From an uncultured Alphaproteobacteria bacterium (GTDB lineage: Bacteria; Pseudomonadota; Alphaproteobacteria; CALKHQ01), in NCBI GenBank assembly GCA_937988735.1, contig CALKHQ010000218.1:1-38874 (forward strand): a stretch of DNA of 38,874 nt, read 5' to 3'. Both the position numbers and the translations under genes were made by a program. This document shows positions 24,821 through 32,940 of the stretch, piece by piece; position 1 is the stretch's first letter; each line of letters starts with the position of its first letter. The notes beneath the pieces were generated by a model. It was not told where the DNA came from, did not search any database, and worked only from the letters and a program-made list of their open reading frames with translations.

Positions 24821-24871
24821 AAACCATAGCACGGGCGGCGACGGCCGTCGATGCGGCCCGGGGAGGGTGCC

Positions 24872-25777
24872 ATGATGGCCGGCAGGGTGGCGCTGGTTGC
24901 GGGAGCGACCCGGGGCGCTGGCCGCGGGATCGCGGTGGAGCTGGGGGCGGCCGGCGCGACCGTCTATGTCACCGGCCGCAGCACCCGCGGCAGGCCGTCG
25001 GAATACGGGCGGCCGGAGACGATCGAGGAAACGGCGGCGCTGGTGATCGAGGCCGGCGGCGCGGGCATTGCGGTCGCGGCCGATCACCTGGTCCCGGACG
25101 AGGTACGGGCGCTGGTGGAACGCATCCGCGCCGAGCAGGGCCGGCTCGACATCCTGGTCAACGACATCTGGGGCGGCGAGGGGCTGTTCGAATGGGACAA
25201 GCCGGTGTGGGAGCACGACCTCGAGAAGGGGCTCCGGCTGCTCGCGCTCGGCATCCACACCCACCTGATCACGGCGCATCACGCGCTGCCGCTGATGATC
25301 GAGCGGCCGGGCGGGCTGCTGGTCGAGGTCGGCGACGGCACCGCCGCCTACAACGCCACCCACTATCGCATCAACCCGTTCTACGATCTGGCCAAGGTGG
25401 CGGTGAACCGCATGGGCTGGGCCCACGCCCAGGATCTGGCGAAGCACGGCGCAACGGCGGTCTCGATCACGCCCGGCTGGCTGCGGTCGGAGATGATGCT
25501 GGAGGCGTTCGGGGTGACGGAGGCGACCTGGCGCAACGCGGTCGCGCGCATCCCGGACTTCGCCATCTCGGAGACACCGCGCTTCGTCGGACGGGCGGTG
25601 GCCGCGCTCGCTGCCGACCCGGACCGCGCGCGCTGGAACGGGGAGTCGCTGTCCAGCGGCGCGCTGGCGCAGGTCTACGGCTTCACCGACCTCGACGGCT
25701 CCCGCCCCGACGCCTGGCGTTTCATCACCGAGGTGCGCGAGGCCGGCAAGCCCGGCGACGTGACCGGCTACCGCTGA
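24872..25777 (+). CDS. Short-chain dehydrogenase, DHRS1-like
   Basis: A 301-residue SDR with GATRGAGRG in the nucleotide loop, an altered NNAG motif (VNDIWGGEG) and catalytic Tyr171 and Lys175 in FYDLAK. The serine of the active site is not in its usual setting (GDGTAAYNATHYR). Length and the long TITPGW-like C-terminal half match the DHRS1-like group of bacterial SDRs. Substrate is unknown. GGGGAGGG precedes the ATG at 24872. The divergent TetR regulator at 24784 probably controls it. Confidence 0.87.
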   Translation: MMAGRVALVAGATRGAGRGIAVELGAAGATVYVTGRSTRGRPSEYGRPETIEETAALVIEAGGAGIAVAADHLVPDEVRALVERIRAEQGRLDILVNDIWGGEGLFEWDKPVWEHDLEKGLRLLALGIHTHLITAHHALPLMIERPGGLLVEVGDGTAAYNATHYRINPFYDLAKVAVNRMGWAHAQDLAKHGATAVSITPGWLRSEMMLEAFGVTEATWRNAVARIPDFAISETPRFVGRAVAALAADPDRARWNGESLSSGALAQVYGFTDLDGSRPDAWRFITEVREAGKPGDVTGYR

Positions 25778-25807
25778 CGCCGACGGGTGGCGCCCGACGG
25801 GCGGCCG

Positions 25808-26425
25808 CTACAGGAGCCTGCCGGTCGTGCCCTTCGTCGGCTGCGGCGGCAGGGTCTCGACCAGGAGCGAGCCGGCGGGGAGGGGGCGGAGGAGGTCCTC
25901 CTCGGGGCGGTCCAGGCGCAGCCAGCGGGCCCAGTCCTCCGGGCGCAGCACCACGACCTGGCGGTTGTGGTAGGGCTTCACGTCCGGGCCGGGGGCGGTG
26001 GTGAGCATGGTGAAGGCGGCGGGATGGTTGCCGCGGGCCTCGCGCCACAGGCCGGCGATCGCCATGAACGGCGCACCGGCGAGCGTGAAGCGGTGGCGGG
26101 TCTTCGGGTAGCGGGTGCCGGTGAACTCGTAGAAGGCGGTGGCCGGGACGAGGCAGCGGTTGCTCCCGGCGAAACGCCGGCCTTCGGAGCGGAAGTTGAA
26201 CACGGGCCCGCCCTTCGGCCCCGCCGGCGGCCAGCCGAAGTTCATCGGCACGATCTCGACCGCGTCGCCGGCCAGCCGCATCACCGGGGCGAGGTCGTTG
26301 ATGCGCACCTCGTCGGCCTGCGGCAGGTCGCGCGGGCCCTGGCCGGGCGCGATCTGCAGCGCGAGCTCGTCCATGATCCGGCAGAATTCGGCCCAGGTGA
26401 CGTGCTGGGTGTACAGGTTGCACAT
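25808..26425 (-). CDS. SRAP-domain protein (YedK/HMCES family)
   Basis: The 205-residue product has all key SRAP residues: Cys2 (MCNLYTQ), which links covalently to abasic sites in single-stranded DNA once Met1 is removed, NFRSE (substrate-binding Asn), the Glu in AFYEFTG and the His in YHNRQVV. These proteins shield abasic sites as DNA-protein crosslinks. It is intact and of normal length. The gene lies 8 bases after the SDR at 26434 and is probably cotranscribed with it; no SOS box is evident upstream. Confidence 0.95.
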   Translation of the reverse strand: MCNLYTQHVTWAEFCRIMDELALQIAPGQGPRDLPQADEVRINDLAPVMRLAGDAVEIVPMNFGWPPAGPKGGPVFNFRSEGRRFAGSNRCLVPATAFYEFTGTRYPKTRHRFTLAGAPFMAIAGLWREARGNHPAAFTMLTTAPGPDVKPYHNRQVVVLRPEDWARWLRLDRPEEDLLRPLPAGSLLVETLPPQPTKGTTGRLL

Positions 26426-26433
26426 GCCGGCGC

Positions 26434-27237
26434 CTATTCCGCGGCGACCACGGCGCGGGTGTCCATCCCGCCCTTGAAGCAGGTGTAGCCGGAATCGACC
26501 ACATGGACGCCGCCGGTCATGCAGCGGGCGCGGTCGGAGGCGAGGAAGACGGCGAAGTCGGCGATGTCCTCCGGCTTCGAGATCGGCAGCAGGTGCAGCC
26601 GGTCCAGCTCCGCGCGCAGCGCGGGGTCGTCGAGGAAGGCCATCTGGTGCGGCGTCTCGACGAAGCTGGGGCAGATGGCGTTGATCCGCACCCCTTCCGG
26701 CGAAAGCCCGGCGGCGGCCGAGCGGGTGAGCGCGACCACGCCGCCCTTGGCTGCGGTGTAGCCGTCGATCCCGGCCTGGCCGACCAGCGCGTCGGTGGTG
26801 GCGGTGAGAATGATCGAGCCCGCGCGCTGCTTCAGCATCGCCTGGGCCACGTACTTCACGCACAGGTAGGTGCCGGTCAGCACCAGGTCGATGATCCGGT
26901 GCCAGATGTCCTCCGGAAGCTCGGTGATCCGCGCGTCCTGCTTGTTGATCAGGGGCGGACTCATGGCGTTGTGGAACAGCACGTCGATGCGGCCGAAGCG
27001 GGCCACCGTCTCGGCCACCATCGCCTGCACCGAGGCGCTGTCGCGGACGTCGACGTCGATCGCGGCCGCGCGCAGCCCGCGGGCGGCAAGCTGCTCGACC
27101 AGCGCGAGCCCGGCGCGGTGGTCGAGGTCGGCGATGACGGCGGTCGCCCCTTCCTCGGCCATGCGCACCACCCCGGCGCGCCCGATGCCGGACGCGCCGC
27201 CGGTGACGATCGCAATCTTCCCGTCCAGCAGTCCCAT
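26434..27237 (-). CDS. Short-chain dehydrogenase/reductase
   Basis: A 267-residue classical SDR: TGGASGIGR at 12-20, Asp37 favouring NAD, a changed NNAG (HNAMSPP) and YTAAK (Tyr160, Lys164). The catalytic serine position appears to be Thr (TATTDALVG), which is uncommon and may lower or change activity. The chain ends in an extra tail after SGYTCFKGG. Substrate is unknown. Its ATG at 27237 follows a weak GGGAGCAG-like site. It is the first gene of a two-gene unit with the SRAP gene. Confidence 0.87.
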   Translation of the reverse strand: MGLLDGKIAIVTGGASGIGRAGVVRMAEEGATAVIADLDHRAGLALVEQLAARGLRAAAIDVDVRDSASVQAMVAETVARFGRIDVLFHNAMSPPLINKQDARITELPEDIWHRIIDLVLTGTYLCVKYVAQAMLKQRAGSIILTATTDALVGQAGIDGYTAAKGGVVALTRSAAAGLSPEGVRINAICPSFVETPHQMAFLDDPALRAELDRLHLLPISKPEDIADFAVFLASDRARCMTGGVHVVDSGYTCFKGGMDTRAVVAAE

Positions 27238-27355
27238 CGGCCTGCTCCCTCGCTCCTGTCGCTGTCGCCGGGGCACAAGGTGCACGGGCGGGGCCGGCGG
27301 ACGCAAGACGCCGGCGCGTCTCCGTCCGCGGGATGTGCGCCGGGCGCGGCCGGTG

Positions 27356-27386
27356 TATGATGACCCTCCGCCGTCTGCCGACGGCG
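27356..27386 (+). promoter_or_regulatory. Putative -10 and leader hairpin of the propeptide-like gene
   Basis: TATGAT (27356-27361) could be a -10 element, with no clear -35. CGCCGTC-TGCC-GACGGCG (27369-27386) forms a 7-bp stem directly after it and about 18 bases before the ATG at 27405, in the probable leader. Confidence 0.3.
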
Positions 27387-27404
27387 CGGCGCGGGGAGGG
27401 GGCC

Positions 27405-27635
27405 ATGCCCATGGGTCCGGACGACGCCGTCAGGCTGGCCGAGCAGGAGCTGATGACCAAGCGCAACGTCACCGGGGTCGGCCTCGGCGAGCGCGACGGC
27501 GTCACGGTGATCAGGGTCTTCGTCACGCGGAAGGTGTCGGCGCGCGAGCTCGCCGCCGAGGACGTGATCCCGCGCCGGTTCCGCGGCTATGCCACCGAGG
27601 TGGTCGAGATCGGCGAGGTCTCGACCGGCGGGTGA
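27405..27635 (+). CDS. Stand-alone N-terminal domain of the adjacent trypsin-like protease family
   Basis: The 76-residue product has no signal peptide. From NVTGVGLGERDGVTV through FVTRKVSARELAAEDVIP to VVEIGEVSTGG it aligns with residues 38-99 of the protease encoded next (NVVGVGAGVK, LVTHKVAKAQLAKAEVVP, VLAVGDVIAGG). This domain is usually fused ahead of Nal1-like trypsin folds in bacteria. Here it exists alone, with a strong ribosome-binding site (GGGGAGGGGG) and high third-position GC, so it is expressed rather than decayed. A role as a trans-acting chaperone or inhibitor of the protease is inference by analogy with free propeptides of other proteases. Confidence 0.8.
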   Translation: MPMGPDDAVRLAEQELMTKRNVTGVGLGERDGVTVIRVFVTRKVSARELAAEDVIPRRFRGYATEVVEIGEVSTGG

Positions 27636-27807
27636 TTTTTCCCACCGCGCCGCCGCGGCCGTCAGCCGAGAATGACGGCAGGATGGCGGTCGGCCACCGC
27701 CTGAAGGAACGCACAGGCGAGGCAGCAGGCCCACGGGCAGGCAGGCCCGTCCCCGACGTCGCGTCCGCTGTGTCGACTGCATCGACATGCAGACACGGAG
27801 ATGCCCC

Positions 27808-28868
27808 ATGGCGCCGAACTCCAGCCGCATGACCCTTTCCCAGGCCGACGCCCAGGCGGCGGCCAGCGCGTGCAGCGCCGCGACGGGAGAGCTGCTCGAC
27901 GATGGCCGTCCCCGGCCCAACGTGGTGGGCGTGGGGGCCGGCGTGAAGTGGCGGAACGGCGAGCCCACCGGCGAGCCGGCCGTGGTCGTGCTCGTCACCC
28001 ACAAGGTGGCGAAGGCACAGCTCGCGAAGGCCGAGGTGGTGCCGGCGAAGGTGCAGAACATGCAGACCGACGTGCTGGCGGTCGGCGACGTGATCGCCGG
28101 CGGCGGCGTCGACGGCCTGGCCTCGGTGCAGACGCTGGCGCGGCGCGTCCGGCCGGCGAAGGGCGGCTACAGCGTCGGCCACTTCCGGATCACCGCCGGC
28201 ACCATCGGCACCTGCGTCTACGACCTGCTGCCGGGCGCCTCGACCGACCCGGCCACCCCGCAGCACGGCGTCGGCATCCCCGCCCGCTGCTACATTCTCA
28301 GCAACAACCACGTGCTGGCCGACGTGAACGCCGGGCCGGTCGGCGCGCCGATCCTGCAGCCCGGGCCGATCGACGGCGGCACCGATCCGGCGGACCGCAT
28401 CGCCCGCCTGTCGCGGTTCATCACTCTGCAGCTCACCCCGGCGGTGCCGCTCTCCCAGCAGAACAACATCGTGGACTGCGCGATCGCGGAAGCGGACTTC
28501 CACGACATCGACCGCGAGATCTTCTGGAGCGGGCCGGTGCGCGGCTGGCGGCGGCGCACCGACGTGCTGGCCATGGTCGGGCAGACGGTGAAGAAGACCG
28601 GCCGCACCACCAACTTCACCACCGGCCGGATCACCGCGGTCAACGCCACCATCGACGTGAATTTCGGCGGCGGACGGGTCGGCCGGATGCGCGATCAGAT
28701 CGTGCTGACCAGCATGTCCGCCGGCGGCGACTCCGGCTCGCTGGTCACCACGCTGGACAATGTCGCGATCGGGCTGCTGTTCGCGGGCTCGGCCCAGGCG
28801 ACCACGCCAACCAGATCGAGAACGTCCGCACCATGCTGCGGGTCGAGGTCGCCGAGCAGATCCTGTGA
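27808..28868 (+). pseudogene. Trypsin-like serine protease (Nal1-like), frameshifted near the C-terminus
   Basis: The frame starting at the ATG at 27808 (GGAG seven bases upstream) encodes an N-terminal domain (38-99) and a trypsin-like domain with the full triad: His168 (SNNHVLA), Asp223 (NNIVDCAIAE) and Ser309 (MSAGGDSGSL). Near base 28800, after AIGLLFAGSAQAT, the coding pattern moves to the frame one base back, where ANQIENVRTMLRVEVAEQIL and a TGA (28866-28868) give the expected end. A single missing base explains this. Unshifted translation would run about 300 residues across the opposite-strand permeases. All catalytic residues precede the break. It may be a real mutation or an assembly error; no slippery heptamer is seen. 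No signal peptide: probably cytoplasmic. Confidence 0.8.
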
Positions 28869-28881
28869 CCGCGGGGCGCGC

Positions 28882-29655
28882 TCAGCCGCGGTAGCGGGTG
28901 AGCCACAGCGCGATCAGCGTGAGCCCGATCGACATCAGGATGATCAGCGTGCCGATCGCGTTCACCGTGGGCTTGAGCCCGGTGCGCATCATGCCCCAGA
29001 CGAAGATCGGCAGCGTGTTGCCCTCGCCGATGGTGAAAAGCGTGATCACGAAGTCGTCGATGGACAGCGCCACCGCGAACAGGGCGGCGCCGATCACCGT
29101 CGGCTGGATGATCGGCAGTGTCACGGTCAGGAACGCCCTGAACGGCGAGGCGCCGAGGTCGCGGGCGCTGTCCACCACCCGCCAGTCGAAGGCCGTCATC
29201 CGGGCATAGACCACCAGGATGACGAAGGGCTGGGTGAACAGCAGGTGGCTGAGGATCACCGTGGTCAGCGACAGCGTCATCCCGACGCTGACGAAGGCGG
29301 TGAGCAGCGAGACCGCGAGCACCAGCGGCGGCATCATCAGCGGCAGCGACAGGATGGCGATGCCGATCCCCGCCTGCCGCGGCGGCAGCCGGGCGAAGCC
29401 CATGGCGGCGGCGGTGCCGACCACCGCGGAGATCACGCCGACCACGCCGCCGACGATCAGCGAGTTCCAGAAGGCGGCGGCGAACTGGCGGTGGGACACC
29501 ATCTCGCCCCACCACTGGAACGACAGGTGCTCGATCGGGAAGTTGGCGAGGCTGCGGTTGGTGAAGGCGAACAGGATCACCAGCAGCAGCGGCGACAGCA
29601 GCACGAAGACGAAGATGGCGGCGACGATCCGCCAGATGACCGTGTTCGCCGTCAT
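28882..29655 (-). CDS. PotC-like ABC transporter permease
   Basis: The 257-residue product has six membrane helices and the EAA loop DSARDLGASPFRAFLTVTLP that contacts the ATPase. It matches the PotC class (inner-membrane subunit of spermidine/putrescine-type importers). Its ATG overlaps the stop of the PotB-like gene by 4 bases. It is the last gene of a five-gene operon beginning at 34019. The frameshifted protease converges on it with only 13 bases between stops. Confidence 0.93.
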   Translation of the reverse strand: MTANTVIWRIVAAIFVFVLLSPLLLVILFAFTNRSLANFPIEHLSFQWWGEMVSHRQFAAAFWNSLIVGGVVGVISAVVGTAAAMGFARLPPRQAGIGIAILSLPLMMPPLVLAVSLLTAFVSVGMTLSLTTVILSHLLFTQPFVILVVYARMTAFDWRVVDSARDLGASPFRAFLTVTLPIIQPTVIGAALFAVALSIDDFVITLFTIGEGNTLPIFVWGMMRTGLKPTVNAIGTLIILMSIGLTLIALWLTRYRG

Positions 29656-30488
29656 CGCGGCCGCCACAGCGCCATGAGCGAATGGGTGGCGGCGATGACG
29701 AACAGCGCGGTCGTCAGCACCACGAAGGACATCGCGGCGCCCAGCGGCCAGTTGAACCGCTGTCCGAACTGCAGCGCGATCATGTTGCCGGTCATGGTGA
29801 GCTTGCCGCCGACCAGCTGCGGCGTGATGTAGTCGCCGGCGGCGATCAGGAAGGCAAACAGGAAGGCAGTGACGATGCCGGCGCGGCAGCGTGGCACGAT
29901 GATGCCGGCCAGCACCTGCCACGGCCGGGCACCGAGGTCGCGCGCCGCCTCCATCTCGATGTCGGAGATCGAGCGCATGCTGCCGTAGATCGGCAGGATC
30001 GCGAACGGCAGCAGGAAGTGGGTGAGCGTGACAATGACGGCGCCGGGGGAATAGAGGAGGGCCGCGATCGGCTCGTCGATCAGCCCCAGCGTCTGCAGCG
30101 CCGTGTTGAGCACACCCTCGTTGCCCAGGATCGTCTTCCAGGCGTAGATCTTCATCAGGTAGCCGCCGAACAGCGTCACCAGGGCGACGAACAGCAGCGC
30201 CTTGCCCCAGTTGCCGGCCTTGAACCGGACGATCCACGCATAGATGAAGCCGAGGATGGTGGTGGTGAGCGCCACCGAGACCGCGACGATCAGGGTGTTG
30301 ATCCCGATCTCCAGGTTCTCGTCGGTGACCGCCGCATAGTAGTTGTCGAGGTTGAACTCGCGCTCGATGGTGAAGCGCTGCTTCTTCCAGAAGCTCATCA
30401 GGAAGAAGTAGGCGAAGGGCGCGACGAACAGCGTCACGAACACCGCCAGCGACGGCGCGATCAGGACGAGTGGGGCGCGGCGGGTCAT
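29652..30488 (-). CDS. PotB-like ABC transporter permease
   Basis: The 278-residue product has six membrane helices, a large periplasmic loop after helix 1 (FTIEREFNLDNYYAAVTDEN) typical of PotB, and the EAA motif EAARDLGARPWQVLAGIIVP. It pairs with the PotC-like subunit. The ATG at 30488 is 74 bases after the solute-binding protein stop; neighbouring genes are in the same operon. A longer frame extends upstream but is a shadow of the binding-protein gene. Confidence 0.93.
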   Translation of the reverse strand: MTRRAPLVLIAPSLAVFVTLFVAPFAYFFLMSFWKKQRFTIEREFNLDNYYAAVTDENLEIGINTLIVAVSVALTTTILGFIYAWIVRFKAGNWGKALLFVALVTLFGGYLMKIYAWKTILGNEGVLNTALQTLGLIDEPIAALLYSPGAVIVTLTHFLLPFAILPIYGSMRSISDIEMEAARDLGARPWQVLAGIIVPRCRAGIVTAFLFAFLIAAGDYITPQLVGGKLTMTGNMIALQFGQRFNWPLGAAMSFVVLTTALFVIAATHSLMALWRPR

Positions 30489-30562
30489 CAACGGGGTCGG
30501 GTCATCTCTTGCGGGTCGTCGCGGGGCCGCCCGGCAGGCGGCCCCGCGACGGGAAGCGGACG

Positions 30563-31702
30563 TCAGGCCGTCTTGAAGCGCTCGTACTCCTCGAGCCAGT
30601 CGTCGAAGGTGGCGAGGCCCGAGCTGTCGTCGAGCGGCGGGAACCGGAAGAAGGTCGCCTTCTGCCCGAACGCGTCCATGTTGTCGTACGGGTAGAGCGA
30701 GGCCGCCTCGGGATCGAGCGCCGCGACCGCGTCCTGGCTCACGATGCCCTGCAGCAGCTCGGTGCCGATCATCACCTGGCTTTCGACGCTGATGATCTTG
30801 TTGCAGAGGAGATAGTCCTCCTCGAGGTTCGGCGCGTCGGTGGCGATGCAGTAGTTGTCGAGCCAGGCGAAGGTGCCTTCCTGCGGATAGGTGTACTCGA
30901 TCCGGGTGCCGAGGTCGGCGGCGAACTTCTTGATCGTCTCCCAGCCGGAGAAGGTGATGACGACGTCGCCGCGGGCGAGGCTGTCGGCCATGTCGCCCCA
31001 GCTCACCGCCACCACGCGGCTCACCGACTTCACCTTGATCAGGAAATCGACCGCGGCTGCGAGCTGCTCGTGGGTGAGGTCGGTGGCGCTCTCGGCGTCG
31101 GTGGCGATGAGTGCCGCCAGCATCAGGTTGCCGAGAGGGTCGTCCATCATGGCGACCTTGCCCTCGAACTCGGGCTTGAACAGGTCCATCCACGACTGCG
31201 GCTCGCCGCCGGTCGCCTCGGGGTTGTACATCATCGGCGCGGAGCCCCAGGTGAAGGGCACGCCGTAGAGCACGCCGTCGACCGAGATGTTCGGGTCGTT
31301 GCGGAAGATCGGCATCACCGAGGCGAGGTTGGGCACCTTCGACTCGTCGATCGGCTGCACCAGGCCGGACTCGGCCAGCAGCGGGATGTAGCCCATGTAC
31401 GGGGTGACGATGTCGATCGACCCGAGGCCGCCGGAGGCGAGCTTGGTCACGATCTCGTCGTTGTTGCCGATGTAGGTGGTGTTGAGCGAGATGCCGTTCT
31501 CGGCGAGGAAGTCGTCGACGAACAGCCCCTCGTCATAGCCCTGCCAGCCGAGGAAGGTCACGTCGGTCGCCGCCCGCGCCCGGCGCGGCAGGCCGGCGGC
31601 GGCAAGACCGCCCATCGCCGCCGCGCCCAGACCGAACTGGCGGCGGCTCAGCTGCATCATGCTGCGGACCCGGATCAGGCCCGATCCCCTTACTCGCTGC
31701 AT
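30563..31702 (-). CDS. PotD-like extracellular solute-binding protein with Tat signal
   Basis: A 379-residue periplasmic binding protein of the spermidine/putrescine (PotD) type: FLGWQGYDEGLFVDDFL at the start of the mature chain, GIPF-like VPFTWGSAPMMYNP, and FAWLDNYCIATDAP late. The signal has the twin-arginine motif SRRQFGLG and an AxA site at ARA. The ATG at 31702 has a strong GAGGGAGAGAGG before it; an internal ATG pair at 31660/31657 would give a more standard Tat signal but has no such site. Acidic residues that would ligate polyamine amines are not clearly conserved by eye, and the operon contains an enolase-superfamily gene, so the ligand may be another organic compound. Confidence 0.9.
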   Translation of the reverse strand: MQRVRGSGLIRVRSMMQLSRRQFGLGAAAMGGLAAAGLPRRARAATDVTFLGWQGYDEGLFVDDFLAENGISLNTTYIGNNDEIVTKLASGGLGSIDIVTPYMGYIPLLAESGLVQPIDESKVPNLASVMPIFRNDPNISVDGVLYGVPFTWGSAPMMYNPEATGGEPQSWMDLFKPEFEGKVAMMDDPLGNLMLAALIATDAESATDLTHEQLAAAVDFLIKVKSVSRVVAVSWGDMADSLARGDVVITFSGWETIKKFAADLGTRIEYTYPQEGTFAWLDNYCIATDAPNLEEDYLLCNKIISVESQVMIGTELLQGIVSQDAVAALDPEAASLYPYDNMDAFGQKATFFRFPPLDDSSGLATFDDWLEEYERFKTA

Positions 31703-31785
31703 CGTCCTCTCTCCCTCGTTGTCGGCGTCGCCATCGCGATGGCGGCGCACTCCCTGGAACAGGCCGGCCCGGTGAGGACGACCCT

Positions 31786-32940
31786 TCATTTCGTGCCGAA
31801 GCGGTCGCCGTAGACCGGATGCTCGCCCAGCCGGCGGTAATCCTCGTGGAAGGCGGCGACCTTGTCCTCGTCGACCGTGACCCCCAGCCCCGGCGCGTCG
31901 CTGCGCGCCCACGTCGGCCCGGTCGCGATGGGCAGCGGCTCGGCAAGAATGTCGCCGGCCATCACCTGAGCCGTCTGCTGATGGCCGATGGTCGCATTCG
32001 GCACCGCCAGCATCAAGTGCTGGCCCAGCGCCGCCGTCAGCCCCAGCTCGCCGTGGGTGTGCTTGCACACCAGCCAGCCGTGGTGCTCGGCCAGCGCCGC
32101 CAGCCGCATGAAGTCGGCGATGCTGCCGACCCAGTAGGGGCTGAAGCAGAGGTAGTCGCCGCAGCGCGACTGGATGACCCGGGTCGCGTCCTGCACCGTC
32201 CACATCCCCTCGTTGACGCAGAGCGGCACCGGATGGCGCGCCTTCACGTCCAGCATCAGGCTCTCCGGGTGGACCGGCACCGGCGCCTCGGCGAAGTCGA
32301 GGCCGACGAGGTCGTGCCAGCGGCGCAGCGTCGCCACCGCCTGCGGCACCGTCCACGCCTGGTTGGTGTCGATGCGGATCAGCGCGTCGGGCCCGATCGC
32401 CTCGCGCAGCGCGACCAGCATCGCCTCCTCGGCGGCGGTGTCGACGCCGACCTTCAGGTAGAAGACGCGGTAGCCGGCGGCGATGCCGGCGCGGCCCTGG
32501 GCGGCCATGCCCTCGGGCGTGTCCCAGTGCAGGTAGTAGTAGTAGTCCACGCTGTCGCGCACCGCGCCGCCCAGCAGGTTGTAGAGCGGCTGGCCCGCGG
32601 CCCTGGCGCAGATGTCCCACAGCGCCATGTCGATGCCGGCATAGGCGAAGTTGCCGGTCATCGCCTGGAACTGCCAGCCGCCGGCGATGCTGACGTCGCG
32701 GCGAATCGCCTCCCGCTGCCACGGGTCGCGGCCGAGGACGATTGGCGCCATCGCCCGCACCGCGGATTCGATGCCGGCGACGTCGGCCGCCCGGGTGCAC
32801 TCGCCCCAGCCGACGAGCCCGTCGTCGGTGGTGAGCTTGACCAGCACGTCGCTGACTCCGCCGCGCGAGACGAGCGCGCTCCGCTCGTCATGCCTGTAGG
32901 GAACGCGGACGGTCCAGCACTCGAGCTTCGCGACCTTCAT
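31786..32940 (-). CDS. Enolase-superfamily (mandelate racemase/muconate lactonising) enzyme
   Basis: The 384-residue product has the capping domain and barrel of the mandelate racemase subgroup. Lys163 in YLKVGVD, metal ligands Asp191 (RIDTNQAW), Glu218 (FAEAP) and Glu244 (VNEGMW), and the His294/His296 pair in CKHTHGELG fit the general-base positions. These enzymes abstract a proton alpha to a carboxylate; reactions include acid-sugar dehydration, racemisation and cycloisomerisation. Its ATG overlaps the stop of the ABC ATPase by 4 bases, so it belongs to the importer operon and probably acts on the imported compound. Exact reaction unknown. It is not a close copy of the enzyme at 35951. Confidence 0.9.
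   Translation of the reverse strand: MKVAKLECWTVRVPYRHDERSALVSRGGVSDVLVKLTTDDGLVGWGECTRAADVAGIESAVRAMAPIVLGRDPWQREAIRRDVSIAGGWQFQAMTGNFAYAGIDMALWDICARAAGQPLYNLLGGAVRDSVDYYYYLHWDTPEGMAAQGRAGIAAGYRVFYLKVGVDTAAEEAMLVALREAIGPDALIRIDTNQAWTVPQAVATLRRWHDLVGLDFAEAPVPVHPESLMLDVKARHPVPLCVNEGMWTVQDATRVIQSRCGDYLCFSPYWVGSIADFMRLAALAEHHGWLVCKHTHGELGLTAALGQHLMLAVPNATIGHQQTAQVMAGDILAEPLPIATGPTWARSDAPGLGVTVDEDKVAAFHEDYRRLGEHPVYGDRFGTK

Noticed and set aside
28882..29832. Read-through C-terminal extension of the protease frame
   Set aside because: After about 28800 the frame is antisense to two clear permease genes and lacks protein character; it is a result of the frameshift.
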